64,000 nt of DNA from Moringa oleifera (taxonomy: Eukaryota > Streptophyta > Magnoliopsida > Brassicales > Moringaceae): NCBI GenBank assembly GCA_021397835.1, contig JAJFZO010000579.1:3177001-3241000 (forward strand). Direction: 5' to 3'. Both the position numbers and the translations under genes were made by a program. The notes under the pieces are model-generated. The model saw nothing but the letters and a program-made list of their open reading frames with translations. It did not search any database and was not told the DNA's origin. Shown here piece by piece: positions 46,991 through 59,314 of the stretch (positions within the stretch are counted from its first letter, which is position 1; each line of letters begins with the position of its first letter).

Positions 46991-47537
46991 ACTTTTAGTT
47001 TAAATATTTTTCCGTAAAATCTGCTTGAGGGAACATTATTGTATTCTTGTTGCTCTTTAAGTTCTTTTCTTCTGTTTCTTATTGTTTATTGACTGTAAGT
47101 TGACTACAACTTGGATTAAATATGAATATATCAGTCTGCCACGTGTTTAACCAGAGTTGATAACAGACTAAGGAATTGAATATTGTCACATCTCCTTCGT
47201 TCTCAAGCCTGAAGTTGCATAACCCAATCAGCTGACGGTGGATGAGTAAATGTATATCATCCCCTAGCCTGATCATGGCTAGTATGATTGTATAACTCCA
47301 TGGTGATATTTTTCTATTTATTAAGGAAGAGAAATGGAGAAAGCCTGAGATACAACAGAGACAAACGGAGAGGATTTTATGACTTGCAGCCTAACCAAAT
47401 TAATTCTCTTTATCTATCCTCACATGCTGGAGAGCAACAGTGGCTGTAAACAAGCCACCCCGTTGAAATTTTATGAGTGTATCCATTTTTTCCATGTGGA
47501 TTACGCTGCGCATTGAGGTCCTATCTAGATTTCTGGT
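46991..47537. other. Spacer, nothing recognised
   Basis: Flank of the deleted U2, partly similar to 27,067-27,200 (TTTTTCCGTAAAATCTGCTT versus TTTCTCTGTAAAGTCTGCTT). No coding content. Confidence 0.45.
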
Positions 47538-48200
47538 ATGTGAAACACAATCTGTATTCTACAGATTTCAAATCGGACAAATTATCATTTACCACCATTA
47601 TATTCATTTCCTTTTTATTCATATGCTCAAGCCTATAATGCTATAAATTAGAGTTTATACCAGATATTATATCTTTACAACTTGAGGTCACATGGAGAGT
47701 TTTAATTTTGTTTCTTTCGGCAATAATCATCATACTTTAATAACTTTTGAAATATTATCTTTGAAAATCAGCTTATGTCCTTCATTATCAAGCTATCTAA
47801 TAAAAATCAGATTTCTCATCAACTTTGACACATATCTCACATTTTGAATTTTTCAGATATTCTCATTAATTTGACATTTTAATTTAACATTACCTATACA
47901 ACAATATTCAAAAGTTCTTCATTAGCAAGATAAATCTTTTCATTAGTGCTAGCAACATAATTCTTTATTATTTTGCTATGTGCAGTGGTATAAAAAGATT
48001 TCCTAAAATTTAAAACTCAAGACTCAAGATAATTATCAATAACCAGAAGTAATGCACCCTCTACATTATTTGTGACACCATTTGCAGTATTCTCAGCTAT
48101 TTTCTTTAGTGACTGATAATTCTTCTTTATGTGATCCGATTTCTCATGGTTCTGGCATTTTAGATTTCTTTCAGATTTAGATACTTACTTATTCTTTGAC
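47538..48200 (-). mobile_element. Decayed fragment of the same Copia family, minus orientation
   Basis: Runs parallel to about 41,412-42,100 of the minus-strand element (integrase finger, protease and zinc-knuckle region) but is riddled with changes and stops. No LTRs are attached. Beyond 48,200 an open phrase on the minus strand (FIFKEQKAILGVNLATVV) may belong to another decayed transposon. Confidence 0.75.
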
Positions 48201-48619
48201 TTAGATATGCTTCTATTCCAGATCTGGACTTGTTTTCGTGTTAATACTTCTTTGTCTCACAACAACAGTTGCTAAGTTTACACCTAAGATAGCTTTTTGT
48301 TCCTTAAAGATAAAATGGTGATAGTGATCCTTATTAAACATAATTACACCTTGAGTTACTAATTTGCAAGGCATTATTGATCTTTGCCCATTGCACAAGA
48401 TGTTCGCAGGTTCCTGCTCTGTAGTTTTGACTCAATAATTAGCAACTCCAGTTAGTACCAAATCACACAACTATCTTCACTAAGTAACATTAAAGACAAA
48501 CAACAATGATGCATACCAATTAAGTATTTTATGTCAACATATTTTTAATATTTGACTTACAAGAACAATCTTCTTCATATTCTTTCCAAAATTTTTCATC
48601 GTATACAATCATTCCTCTC

Positions 48620-48662
48620 TAAATCAAATTGAAGGTACTCTCCTTGAGAGTATAGCCCAATA
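48620..48662 (+). pseudogene. U5 3'-end remnant
   Basis: AAGGTACTCTCCTTGAGAGT followed by ATAGCCC matches the U5 3' hairpin (compare the GTACTCCTTGAGAGTACAGC of the 30,552 copy). The following 60 bp match the flank of the remnants at 24,600. No U5 loop is present. Confidence 0.65.
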
Positions 48663-49250
48663 TACATAGTCTAATTTTATATACTTAATGTTAAAACATT
48701 ATAAATTTTTTAGGCCTACTTCTTTTGTCCATAATTATTTGAAACCCCGGCCTAGTTAAAATAGCCAATATGAAAATCACAGCTTGAACTGTGATGAGAT
48801 TCACATCTTGAACAATACTGGAGTCATTCTTAGGCATGACATTAAGGGCTCCATCAATATTTGATGATATAGGTTCATTTTCATAAAAGAAGTTAAAGCC
48901 TAATTGATGACCAGATTTAAGAAGAGGTTGTTAGCCTACAAACTTAATTTCTCTACTTCAACACTCACATTACCTCTGGTTGCATGAAAAAATAGGATGG
49001 TTCCTATAGGTATACAATGCATTGATCATGTAGGTTAATTTCTCTGCAAAATAAAGCATTTTTTATTTCAAAATAGTGAAAAATGTTCATCTCCATAGAA
49101 ATTGTCTTATGACATTTCTTAATGATTCTATTAGTGAGAAAGAGATCCAAATATGTGGTTGCATTGTGATGATGTGTTTTCGATGAACTCCACTTTTAAA
49201 ATAATCTCTAGCTCATAGTCAATATAGATAAAAAGTAATTTGTTTGAATG
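48663..49250. other. Spacer shared with 24,640-25,020
   Basis: Diverged copy of the DNA that follows the U5 remnants in the first cluster. The paralogy ends at about 49,060, just before the old Copia element. Confidence 0.5.
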
Positions 49251-52200
49251 TGTTATATGAGAATCTTTTTATATGGATCACAAATAAACTAATAACTGAA
49301 ATATAAAAATTGCATAACTATAGCAAGTTGTTATTAACCATTTCTAGAAAACTAATATTATCTTGTTGTATTTACTTTAAAAAGGTAGTCTCTAGGTGCA
49401 AATTTTTTCAACTTCTTGCAGAATCTAAGACATATTTTTAACATTCCTTGTCTTTGATATTACGAACTCCTAATTTTTTCTCTAAGCACATCAAACTTGG
49501 TTTTAGGCAAAGCTTTTGCAAAAATGTTGACCACTTGTTTATCACTTTTCCAATGTACTAGCCAGGAAAACTTCACATTTATTTTGAATTTAATTTTAAA
49601 ATGCTTTGTCTTGTCGTGAAACATTGAATTTGAAAAAATTGATATGATTGCTTGATTATTTACAAAGATATAAGTTGATTTTTGTTGTACCAAATTCAGA
49701 TCTTAAAGAATTTTTTCAAGCCATATTGCATGATTCACTATTGTAGTTGCAACTATAAATTGATCAGCTTCTACAGTACTACTCTGAACTGTGATTTCTG
49801 CTTTTTTAAACACCAATTGATTATACATAGACTAAAATTGAAGTAATAACTAGTTGTATTCTTTATATCAGTTGAACCTACCCAATCACTGTTTAGAAAA
49901 ACCTAATAACTTAAAATTCAAATATTTTTTATACTTAACGCCATAGTCAACAATTCTTTTGATGTATCAAAAAACACGTTAGTAGCTTACATGTGTTGCT
50001 CATTTACAGTGTATTAACCTGGACAAGAGACTCACAACTTGCATAATATCAGGTCTGGAAGCAGTAAAATACATGAAACATCCAATTAAACTCCTACAGA
50101 GGTTGTCATTCACCTTGGCAGCTCTATTATCCTTACAATACTTGACTTTAGGTTGTATAGGATTATTAGTAAGCTTACAACCTTCTATATAAAACTTTTT
50201 AAGGATCTACTTCGCATTTTTACCCTGACTGATAAAGATTTTATTTTCAGTTGCCTCACTTCCAAACTAAGAAAGTAAGACATCAATCCTCAATCAGTCA
50301 TATTGAATTTCTTCAATATTTCAACTTCGAAAGTATCAATAAGCTCTTGATTGCTCCCTGTGACCAAAAGATCACCAACATAAATAAAAACAATAATCAA
50401 ATTAGCACCTATCTTTTATATAAAAGGTTGCTTCACTTAAAATTTTGATGAAGTCCAAGCTCAATAGGTGCTCATCAATACAACTATACCAAACCCTTGG
50501 AGCCCACTTAAGACCACATAAAGCTTTCTTTGATAAATATACCTTTTGTTCTTACCCTTGCATAATAAAGCCTATAGGTTGGTCAACAAAGATCTCTTCA
50601 TCTAAGAGACCATTTTAAAATGTAAAGTTTATATCTAGTTGAAACACTTTCTAAACTTTTTATGCTACAGTAACAAGCAACAAACGTTGATGTCAAGCCT
50701 TGCCACAAAAGTAAAGTTTTTGAGTAATCTTCACTAAAAATTTATGCATAATCTTTCACAATAAGTTATGCATTATACTTAACTGATTCATCAGCATTAA
50801 ACTATCTTGAAAACCCATTTCAACCTAATAACCTAATCATTCACCGCTCTTCTTCCATAACAACTTTCCCTTTTAACTCTAAAGCTGTTTTATTAACATT
50901 TGTTCTTTCATATACTGTAATGTTGCATCTCGCATAAATATCAGAGAGTAGTCTACTCTTTCTGATTGGCTCATCATTAACATCTTTTTTATTTGGTTGT
51001 AATCCACCAAAATGTTGATCTTCAATACTTGCTTTCCAACTCTGTTGTTCTTTCTCTAAAAATAACATCTTCACTAATGATTATTTTTTCTATTTAAGGC
51101 TAAAATATTCAAAAAGCCTTAAGATATTACTATAGCCTATGAAGATTCTAAATTCAGACTTTTTGTCTAGCTCGTCTCTCTTAACTTGAGGAATATAAGA
51201 AAAATACAATAATTAAAAACTTTCAAATTTGAACAAGAAGGTTTGTAACCATACCATGCTTCATAAGGTGTTTGATTATGAAGTTTTCTTGTGGGCAATC
51301 TATTTAACAAAAAAAATATATATTGGCTGCTTGTACTTAACAATTTTTAGGCAAATCTTTCTCATGTAGCAAATAACGAGTCATTTCCATAATGTTCTTA
51401 TATTTTCTTTCATTAACTCTATTTTGTTGTAGAGTATAAGGAGTAGTAAGTTGATGCTCTAATCAAACCTCTGCACAAAATCCATTAAACTTTTCTGAGC
51501 TATACTCTTTGCCATTATCTAACTTTGATATCATCACTTGCAGTACCTTTGATTTTTTGTCAAAGCTTTTAAATCTCTAATATAGGAGCTCCTTCATATT
51601 TGAACTTGATAAAGTATATCCAACACATTCTAATTCAATCATCTATGAAGGCAATATAATACTCACTACCTTTTAGTGATAGTGTTCTGAATGGCCCTTA
51701 AATGTTTGCATGCATTAGTTAAAGCTTATGAGAGGCCTTCCAAGCCTTCTGTGAAAAAGGCAACCTTGTCTGCTATCAAATTGACAAGTTTTGCAACTTG
51801 GGATACTTTCTTCCAAGTGATCCAAGCCTTGCACCAATTTATGCTTCTACATTGAAATAATTGCATAATGATGACAATGCCCTAACCTTTTATGCTAAAG
51901 GTTAATGGTTCTTGCAGAAGCTTGCATGCAGATTGCTCTTTCTTAATTAAATCAATCTAGAAATTCCTTTTATTTTAATAGTAAATACTTCTGGCCCATT
52001 TGCATCATTGATCACACTTGTCCTATTCTCAAAATGGACATTAAAACCTTTCTAAAGTAATTGACCAACACTTAATGAATTTGATCAATGTCTAAAACAA
52101 AAAAGTACCTTATTAATCACTTTAACACCATATAAAGTTTCAATTGCAGCATAATCTTTCCCTTTACCAAATATATTATCCCCATTTTCCACTTTGACTT

Positions 52201-53687
52201 TGGAAATTGATATTTTGTGAAGCTCTTTGAAAAGTTCAATATTATTGATCTTGTGATTTGTATAACCTGAATCCATTAACCAAGTTTTTTGCTCCTGTTC
52301 ACATGTAAGAGCCATAAATAGTTGTTCCTCATCTTCGACTCACAGTTTGAGCTTCATTTACTTTTTGCTTCCTTTTAGTTCTATAAATTCTTTCCATATG
52401 ACTTATTGGGTTGCATTTATCACACTTTACATTAGGTTTGATCCAATACTTAAAATGAGGATGATTGGTTTTGTCACAATGTTGAGAAGGAGAATGATTG
52501 ACTCTTTTGTTATAATTTGCACCATTGTTGTTTGCATCACTACTACTTGCTTCATAAGTTCTATTGTTGCTAGTATCAACTTCTAATTGCTTTTGTTTTT
52601 TTTCCACTTTTTCTTTTAGCTTTTATTGGAACCCTGAGCTTGTAGTGTGACTTTAATGGCACCTTTCAAAGCATCATTCTCTCTTATTTGCCTTTTTTGC
52701 TCATGAGCTTCTATAGCACTAAGAAGTTTTGCCAATGTGATCTCTACAATTCTTTGACTTCCTCTAATATATTTGACTTCAAATATTTCACATAGAGTCA
52801 TTAAAAGTTTTTCATCTACTGTGCTATTAGGTATATATTAACTAAGAAGGCTAAGCTTGTTAATGACTTCTAATAATCTATCTATGCACTCCTTGATGGT
52901 TTCAGAGTCTTTCATCCTTTGCAACTAAACTTTTTCCAAAGATTTAAGACTCGTATGTTTTTTGGTTCTTTTATCGCCTTGAAATTCATACTTGAGCTAC
53001 TTTCATATTTGAAAAGCTGTTTATAGATTCATGATCTTCATAAGCAAATTTTCAAACACAGTTGAATCTAGGTAAGTTTAGCCTTAAACTTTTTGTAGGT
53101 TTTCTCTTGATGATTCTTGATTTGTTACTTTGTAGGATTTTTAGGTAATGGTAGAATTTCTAGTTCTTTACCACAACATCCTAATAATCCTAAGCCTAAA
53201 AGTAAGGAGTCATCTTTGTAACCCAATATCAATAAGTTTCATTAATGAATAATGAGGCAAAACTGGTGCAAAATTCTTTTAGGTCATAATTGTCACTCTA
53301 GTTATATGAGTTGGAAAAAGGTTATGTTTGTTCAGAAATACTCATACTCAACTTACTATCAACTTGTAACACAAATCCTTTAAGAAAAGGGCTTTGATAC
53401 CATTTGTTATATAAGTTCCTTTCTATCTAGATAAAACATACTAATTTCATTGATCAAACAAATTTATATATGCAATGAACTCAACAGAAAATTTAAAATA
53501 AGATGACTATAGATCATAAATAAATCAACAACTAAAACATAAAAATGGCATAACTGTAGCAACTTACTGTAACTATTTCTAAAAAACTGATTTTATCTTA
53601 TTGTATCTAAACAAGTAATCTTCAGTTGTAGATGTTTTCAACTTCTTACAAAATCTAAGGCATACGTCTAATAAAATGCCTTCAACA
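49251..53687 (-). mobile_element. Old Copia element of a second family, minus orientation
   Basis: The 5' LTR lies at 53,405-53,687 (minus strand) and a shorter, internally deleted 3' LTR at 49,251 to about 49,450. They share phrases such as AACATAAAAATGGCATAACT / ATATAAAAATTGCATAACT. The primer-binding site complement GCTTTGATACCA is at 53,391-53,402. Coding relics on the minus strand, from right to left: Gag near 52,616-52,801, a degraded zinc knuckle (CDKCNPISHMERIY) at about 52,390-52,430, protease WLMDSGYTNH at about 52,250-52,290, integrase and reverse-transcriptase debris, and RNase H (FVNNQAIISIFSNSMFHDKT) at 49,460-49,693. Stops and frameshifts throughout; dead. Confidence 0.85.
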
Positions 53688-54169
53688 GCCATGCACAAGA
53701 GATGCCAAAAGAATTCATGTTGCAATAAAATAAAAGACTAGCTCCTATAAGTCCCTTAAACCTTATATAATGTCTTAGAAACATGCGAGAGTTCTTCTTA
53801 TGAAAATGCATAAAGAGAATTATCAAGACTGTGGATTAATTAAAGAGTCCACTTGATGATACATCCTTGGGTCACAAGTAGAATGTATATAATAAAAATG
53901 TTTTCCATTTAATTCACCACATTTGACTTAGTAATTCTAACATTTTTTGTGGTCATTAAGGAAGGTTCAACAAGCTCCTTCAAAAAAAGAAAAATACGTG
54001 AATATCAAACATATTGCATCAATGAAACAAGAATTGTTATCCATATTAATGCTGAAAAAATTACAAAAAATAACTAACAATTTTTATAGCCATCTAAGAA
54101 AACCGTTCTTTTCAATGATTAATTTAATTTAATTTAATTTTATTTTATGATTGGATAACCTCTCTAACA
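53688..54169. other. Spacer with a TTTAA microsatellite
   Basis: A phrase at 53,953-53,975 (ATTAAGGAAGGTTCAA) recurs at about 31,358. A run of TTTAA units lies at about 54,120-54,140. No gene. Confidence 0.4.
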
Positions 54170-55480
54170 ACTTACCATTGTCGCTAGAGAAGACTTTAGC
54201 TACACATTTTTCTCCATGCCAAATTCAACTTTGACAATTACCAACATGTCATCTTTGGAATCGATAACCTTAGCGGATTCATCTGGTGAGAAGACAATGT
54301 CCCCACAGGTGTTCCTCAATCTTTAGGGTCTGTTTGAGATGGTTTGTCAAGTGTAGGCCTACCATGTCACCAATTTACCTCCTCTTGTTGTTAATCCTCC
54401 AATGATAACCTTTAGGACCCTTTCTATGGGTCATGGTGAAATTTGCTACGTGTTTTGCAGTGCACCCTTTATTGTCACTTCCTTGGAAGCAGTTAGTTAT
54501 CCTTTTTACACATAGTGCCTAAGATACCCCTAGTTAATGAGCTACAAAATCTTTTCCATAAAGTGTTGACATTCATTAGTATTGTGCTTAGGCTCATGAT
54601 GGCATCGGCAAAAACATCTTATATACCACCTCATTGGATTAATAGCCATCTTCCTTGGCTAATGAAAATACAATGTTCATTATTACCCTTCTATCAAGAT
54701 TTATAGTTATGTATTCAAAGGTGTGTATTTGAGCTCAAAAGATCGAGATGTTGTGGTCATGGAAGTAGCAAAGGTTGATGGTGAGATGGCAAAAAAGGTG
54801 GTCTTATCACATCACGGTTGTGGTTAGATTGTTTGACTAGTAGTCATTTTGAAGTGAAGGGCTCACCCCTATTGTGGTGATGCTTTTAGGCCTTTAGCTC
54901 TTCCATTTAGATGTACTTTTCAACATAAGTCAACAATTCGAATAAATCTTGTGACTTTTTTGTTGGTCAATGAGATTAAAAAAAAAAAAAGGAGGGGGAT
55001 AAGAGCAACTTGTGCTTGGACTACCACGAAGGTGAGTGGCTATTACAAATCCAAACTTGTTTGTTTTTGCATTGGACCTTAAAATGTACTCTTATAGAGA
55101 CTCTTTAATGGCGCCAACTACTTGATGGCCTTCAAGTGACCATTATATGCATGTCACAAAGTGAAAGATGAACATTTTGCTAAACTACTTGAAGGTGTTG
55201 ATGGATGCAACAAGTAACAGAGTTTGAGGCCCCGTTGAAAATCATTAGTCTCTCATAGCATTCACACCCATTTCCCTTCAATTCTATTTGAATACTATTT
55301 ATGTTGAAAATAGAAATTAATTATTTTATTCGATCTATTACCAATATATTAAAGTAGTTTTATGGATCTTTAAACCCATTTTAGGACTCGATTTGTCAAA
55401 TCTTAACAGCTCTTGGTAGCAAGGCCTGTAAGACGTGAACATAAATAGGGATTCGATGTCTTTTTCATATCCCTAGATGG
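54170..55480 (-). mobile_element. Decayed Gypsy-type gag region, minus orientation
   Basis: Read on the minus strand, one segment gives HHEPKHNTNECQHFMEKI, then LWLINRGYLRHYV, the pattern around the Gag zinc-finger-like region of plant Gypsy elements (H-x-H-x-T-x-x-C followed by I-x-x-L-I-x-x-G-Y-L). Another gives LLTYVEKYI and MEELKA, a Gag helix phrase. Frames are broken by stops. No LTRs were identified and no pol seen, so it is a partial relic. Confidence 0.55.
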
Positions 55481-56048
55481 ACTCTTGAACTTGAGCACCC
55501 TAGGCCCCTACTTCAAGATACTTTTATAAGCCATCATATCTTTCATCATTACTCGTCATCCAACATGCTTCCATCACCTGACATCGATACTATTATCGAT
55601 GGTTCATTCACTAGCTAGTCTTCAGAGTCCCAAGCTTGGCCAAGGGTGATTGGAAAGTCTGCCAAAGGTTGTTCGCATTAATTAGTGATCTTCAGTTGGA
55701 GTTGTTCTATGGAAACAGGAGTAGATGCAAGAGTTTCGATGGCTGAATCCCTTACATCGATATTCTAGGCAGTATCACCCATCAAATTCTATTTAGTGAC
55801 TACTACTGAAAGTTGATAAGTTAAGGGAGCTAAAGGCCCTCCTTCTAGCAACATTTGCTGATGTTACGGGTGTGAAGATTTGTTGGATATTAGAGAGGTC
55901 TAGATAGCTATAACTCACAAGTGAAATGAAAATGTGTCTTTCCCATATTTTGAGAAATATATTGTTAGGCTCTTAAGCATCTTTATTCATTGCACTTCAA
56001 TACAAGCTTGGAAGATTGTTACCAATTCAGTCAAAATGTTTCTCTATA
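55481..56048. other. Spacer, nothing recognised
   Basis: Non-coding DNA that may be further transposon debris. No motif could be assigned. Confidence 0.35.
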
Positions 56049-56320
56049 AAATTTATTAAGGAAAAGTTGTAATAATGCACATGGTTTCTTAAAAAGTGTA
56101 TACTTGTCTCCACCAGAGGCAATTTTGCATTACTGCAAACCCAATCATAATGAGCACAGGGTCTCTTACTTTCGATAATTTATGGAAATTACAACTAGCA
56201 GTATTATTAAAACATCAATACTGCTATAATAGCTACTAAGTTTTATATATGATGATAACGTGCTTTTATTTGGCTCTTTTAACCAAATAAAGACCAAGAA
56301 AGTTAAAAGCAAAACATTTA
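56049..56320. repeat. Diverged copy of the 44,060-44,400 segment
   Basis: AAGGAAAAGTTGTAATAATG, then CACATGG, opens a region collinear with 44,062-44,400. The 5' arm of the self-complementary element is missing and the inner stem is broken (ATGTGC is now TATACT). It ends near TTTAACCAAATAAAG, matching 44,339-44,350. This is the remaining edge of a third snRNA-block copy. Confidence 0.75.
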
Positions 56321-56611
56321 GCTATGGAACTTTGGTAGGGTCGTGCCTTTGGTTTAAAAAATTGAGTGATGAAGAAAAAAATTTATCAAAATCCAACCAT
56401 TGAATAATTGAACAAAACAAAGAATATCATCAAAATTTGATCACTGGACGTAAAATTATGTGCTTTTGAAATTTCAAAAATTATTTCAAAAAAATCCCAT
56501 ACATTAAGTATAAATTTTATGAGGATATTTATCTTAAAAAAAACTTATGAAGATATTATGGCCATGTTTTTTGTTATTCTAAATATGCTAATAAAGTCTA
56601 ATGTAAATTGC

Positions 56612-56633
56612 CATATATATATATATATATATA
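56612..56633. repeat. (AT)n microsatellite
   Basis: An uninterrupted alternating A/T run of about 22 bp between CC and a poly-T tract. Confidence 0.85.
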
Positions 56634-56736
56634 TTTTTAGTGTGTTCTCTCCTTTTTTAACCCTTTTTACCATTTTTGACACATAGCCATTGAATATTAA
56701 GTTGACTAAAAATTTGATTTTTCTAGAGGTTCTTAA

Positions 56737-57516
56737 TACACCACGCGGTACTTACCGTTTTTTAATTATTGGTCTAATAGTTATAAAGAGGAGGCATCTC
56801 TTTTTGTTTCTCCACACATCCAAAAGTTCTCATTGTTGGATGAGAACAATATTGATACATAGTGTTCGGCTTCTGTGTTGATACATGGTATTCAACAAAT
56901 TAAACACGGTGTCATGTTCTTCTTGGTTCTCTTCTCCCTAAGAGGGATTCGAGAAATCAAGGGTGATCCCTTTAACCTTGCGAGAAATTACGAAGTTATT
57001 GATATCATGCACGTCGTTTGCAAAGCTTCCAGGCTTGGCCAATGAGAGCAAGAACTTGTTGGCTTAAGGATGTAGATAATTCGCAAACCAATGATGCACG
57101 AAGCTGAAAAAGCCTTCTTTCCTACTTTTCAACTGATTGTGTCTTTGTCACAATCAATTCAAAGAATGGTTTTGTTAACTTCACGTGTCACTAATTTGTA
57201 AATTATCCAAACCCTGAGCCTGAAAAGTTTTTGCTCTTATTTTTTATGCGTGGAAGCTTTGCAATGACGAGCACGATTCACTAACTTCGTCGGTTCTCAT
57301 AAAGTCAAAGAGATCGCCCTTGATTTCTCGAATCTTTCTTGAGGAGAAGAGGACCAAGAAGAGTACGAGACCACGTTTAATTTGTCAAAAACTGTCCATC
57401 AACCTGGATCTTATCCAAACAACGGTGACTCTTCGATGTCTGGAGAAACAAAGAGAGATGTCTCCTCATTATAACTATTAGACCAATGATTAAAAAACAG
57501 GTAAGCAGTGGTGGAA
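56737..57516. repeat. Long inverted repeat, arms of about 290 and 265 bp
   Basis: The left arm 56,737-57,030 and right arm 57,251-57,516 are reverse complements at roughly 80% identity by eye, with a 220-bp spacer. Matching phrases include ATTGGTCTAATAGTTATAA, CTCTTTTTGTTTCTCCA / CTCTTTGTTTCTCCA, TTCGAGAAATCAAGGG and CAAAGCTTCC. The outer ends both read CCAC...CTTACC, like short terminal repeats. The arms contain no obvious protein. A transcript would form a long hairpin. Confidence 0.82.
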
Positions 57517-57586
57517 TAAAAATTTGAAAATATAATTTTAAAAATATAATTATTCAAAATATTATTAATCTCATAAATTAATTTTA

Positions 57587-58129
57587 GAATAAATATCATT
57601 TAAAACCCTGAGTTTTATCCTCTCTCTCCAATCAAACCTTAACTTTCAAAATATATTCAAACAAACCTTGATTTATTAATTTTATCTAAATTAAATCTTG
57701 ACTCAAAATAATTATAAAAAATTAATAATTTTTTCATTATTAAAAATGGTTAAAGACTCTTCAAAAAGATTTTATACTTTATTTTGATTTTATCTCCCAA
57801 ATTTGAAAATTTTTAACTAATCAACTATTTTTTATGAATTTTTTAAAATTTTGATAGTATATTTTTAAGAAAAATATTTTTAGTACTTAAAAAATTTTAA
57901 ATTTTTTTATGATGACAGCTTAAATTTTTTTATTACATCCGTGAAAAATTACAAGTTAAAATTCATTTAAAATATCTTTAATTTGAATATCTTTATTATT
58001 TGAATTTTTCAATAAGGTTTAATTTTGACAAAATTGAAATGCTAAAATTTGTTTGGATATATTTTGAAAGTAAAGGTTTAATTGAAAAGAGATTAAAAAA
58101 AAACTTAAAGTTTTTGATAATATTTATCC
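57587..58129. mobile_element. MITE-like element with about 100-bp terminal inverted repeats, copy 2
   Basis: A 543-bp element collinear with the one at 4,566-5,081. The left end contains AATCAAACCTTAACTTTCAA and AACAAACCTTGATTTATT. The right end carries the matching inverted text TTTGTTTGGATATATTTTGA and GTAAAGGTTTAATTGAAAAG. The 9-mer TTAATTTTA flanks both sides (57,578-57,586 and 58,130-58,138). No coding capacity. Confidence 0.7.
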
Positions 58130-58350
58130 TTAATTTTATTATTAAAATTATTTTAAAATAAATTATAATTAAATAATATCAAGATAGCACTTGGCTAGTA
58201 ACATCTTACTATTAGAATACTTTTGAATCAAAGAGGTAAAATTTTCTGATTTAAGAACCCCTTTTCTACATGAAACAACTAACTATAATTCACTTTGACA
58301 ATTTTGACTTCAAACATCATAAAATAGAAGCAAGGAAACGAAGAAACTCC

Positions 58351-58470
58351 AGCCTTTCTCGATCTTTTGATTAAGATCAAGCGTAGCAGTATCTTGCTCC
58401 TGGGCTCGTCAAACGTGGCCCATGCGTTACACTACTGCTTGGGCTTGGCACACACCTGCCAGCTCTAAAT
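58351..58470 (+). pseudogene. U2 snRNA remnant (middle deleted)
   Basis: AGCCTTTCTCGATCTTTTGA and AAGATCAAGCGTAGCAGTAT correspond to U2 positions 1-40. After that the sequence jumps to the 3' stems (CTGGGCTCGTCAAACGTGGC, then CCATGCGTTACACTACTGC). The Sm site and stem II are gone, and no promoter element is seen upstream. Confidence 0.8.
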
Positions 58471-59314
58471 TTTAGCTTTTTGTCTTTTATTGGTTTTTCA
58501 TCTTTTTTGTTATGTGATGCCTTTGTCTTTGAATTGTTTTCTTCTGGGTAACTGCCCTGATGAAGCCATAAAATGATTTGAATTGCTATTTTTACTGTCT
58601 AAAGACTGAAGAGCAATGCAGGATAAAATGAAAGACTTTTGCACTTAACATTACCCTGTTTCTCCATTTCCAACATCAAAGGGTGGGGATCTCCTAATAA
58701 ATTAAATTATTCATATGGAATAATTCTGTAAACTAAATATGAGTTGAGTTGGTATAGCAGTTCCATAAAGCCGAAATGGGATTCTTTCCGCACTGGTTCT
58801 ACAGCAACTTGTTCGGTTTGTTCTACCTATAATTATTTTGAACTTATTTCCATGATACTGCTGGCTTTTTGTCAAAGCAACAGTGCTTGATGTTAGAGCT
58901 ATATGGATAAAATAGGACGAAATTGCCAAAATTGGCAGTTAGATACCGGTCATTTGGGAAAAAAACATGTTTTATTAAGTTTGGTTTTTTTAGCACTTAA
59001 ATGTCTTGGAAAGTCAAAGATACCCTTGCAAAAGACAATGATACCCTTAAAAATTAAATGAACTCGAAAATTTATGAGATTTGTCCGAACACATTTCTTT
59101 TTTGGCGGAAAAATCTTTCCCTCTTTCGGCCACTCTCTCTCTTCGAGCTCTGTCTTTCTTCGCCCTTCCTTTGAGTTTTATTTCTTCCAATCTTTGTATC
59201 CAAGATCTATCAAATCAAGATCCCAAGAAGAAATCGAAGGCTAGTTATCTTGCGCAGAGAAAGAAGCTCGTGTTTTTGACAATATATTCTTCTTCATAAT
59301 CAGACCGTGCTCGA
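58471..59314. other. Left flank and probable 5' leader of the Mutator-like element
   Basis: The U2 flank gives way near 58,920 to DNA that is probably the left end and 5' leader of the Mutator-like element. A 72-codon frame at 59,081-59,299 is low-complexity leader sequence. I could not fix a terminal repeat because the right end is outside the window. Confidence 0.4.
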
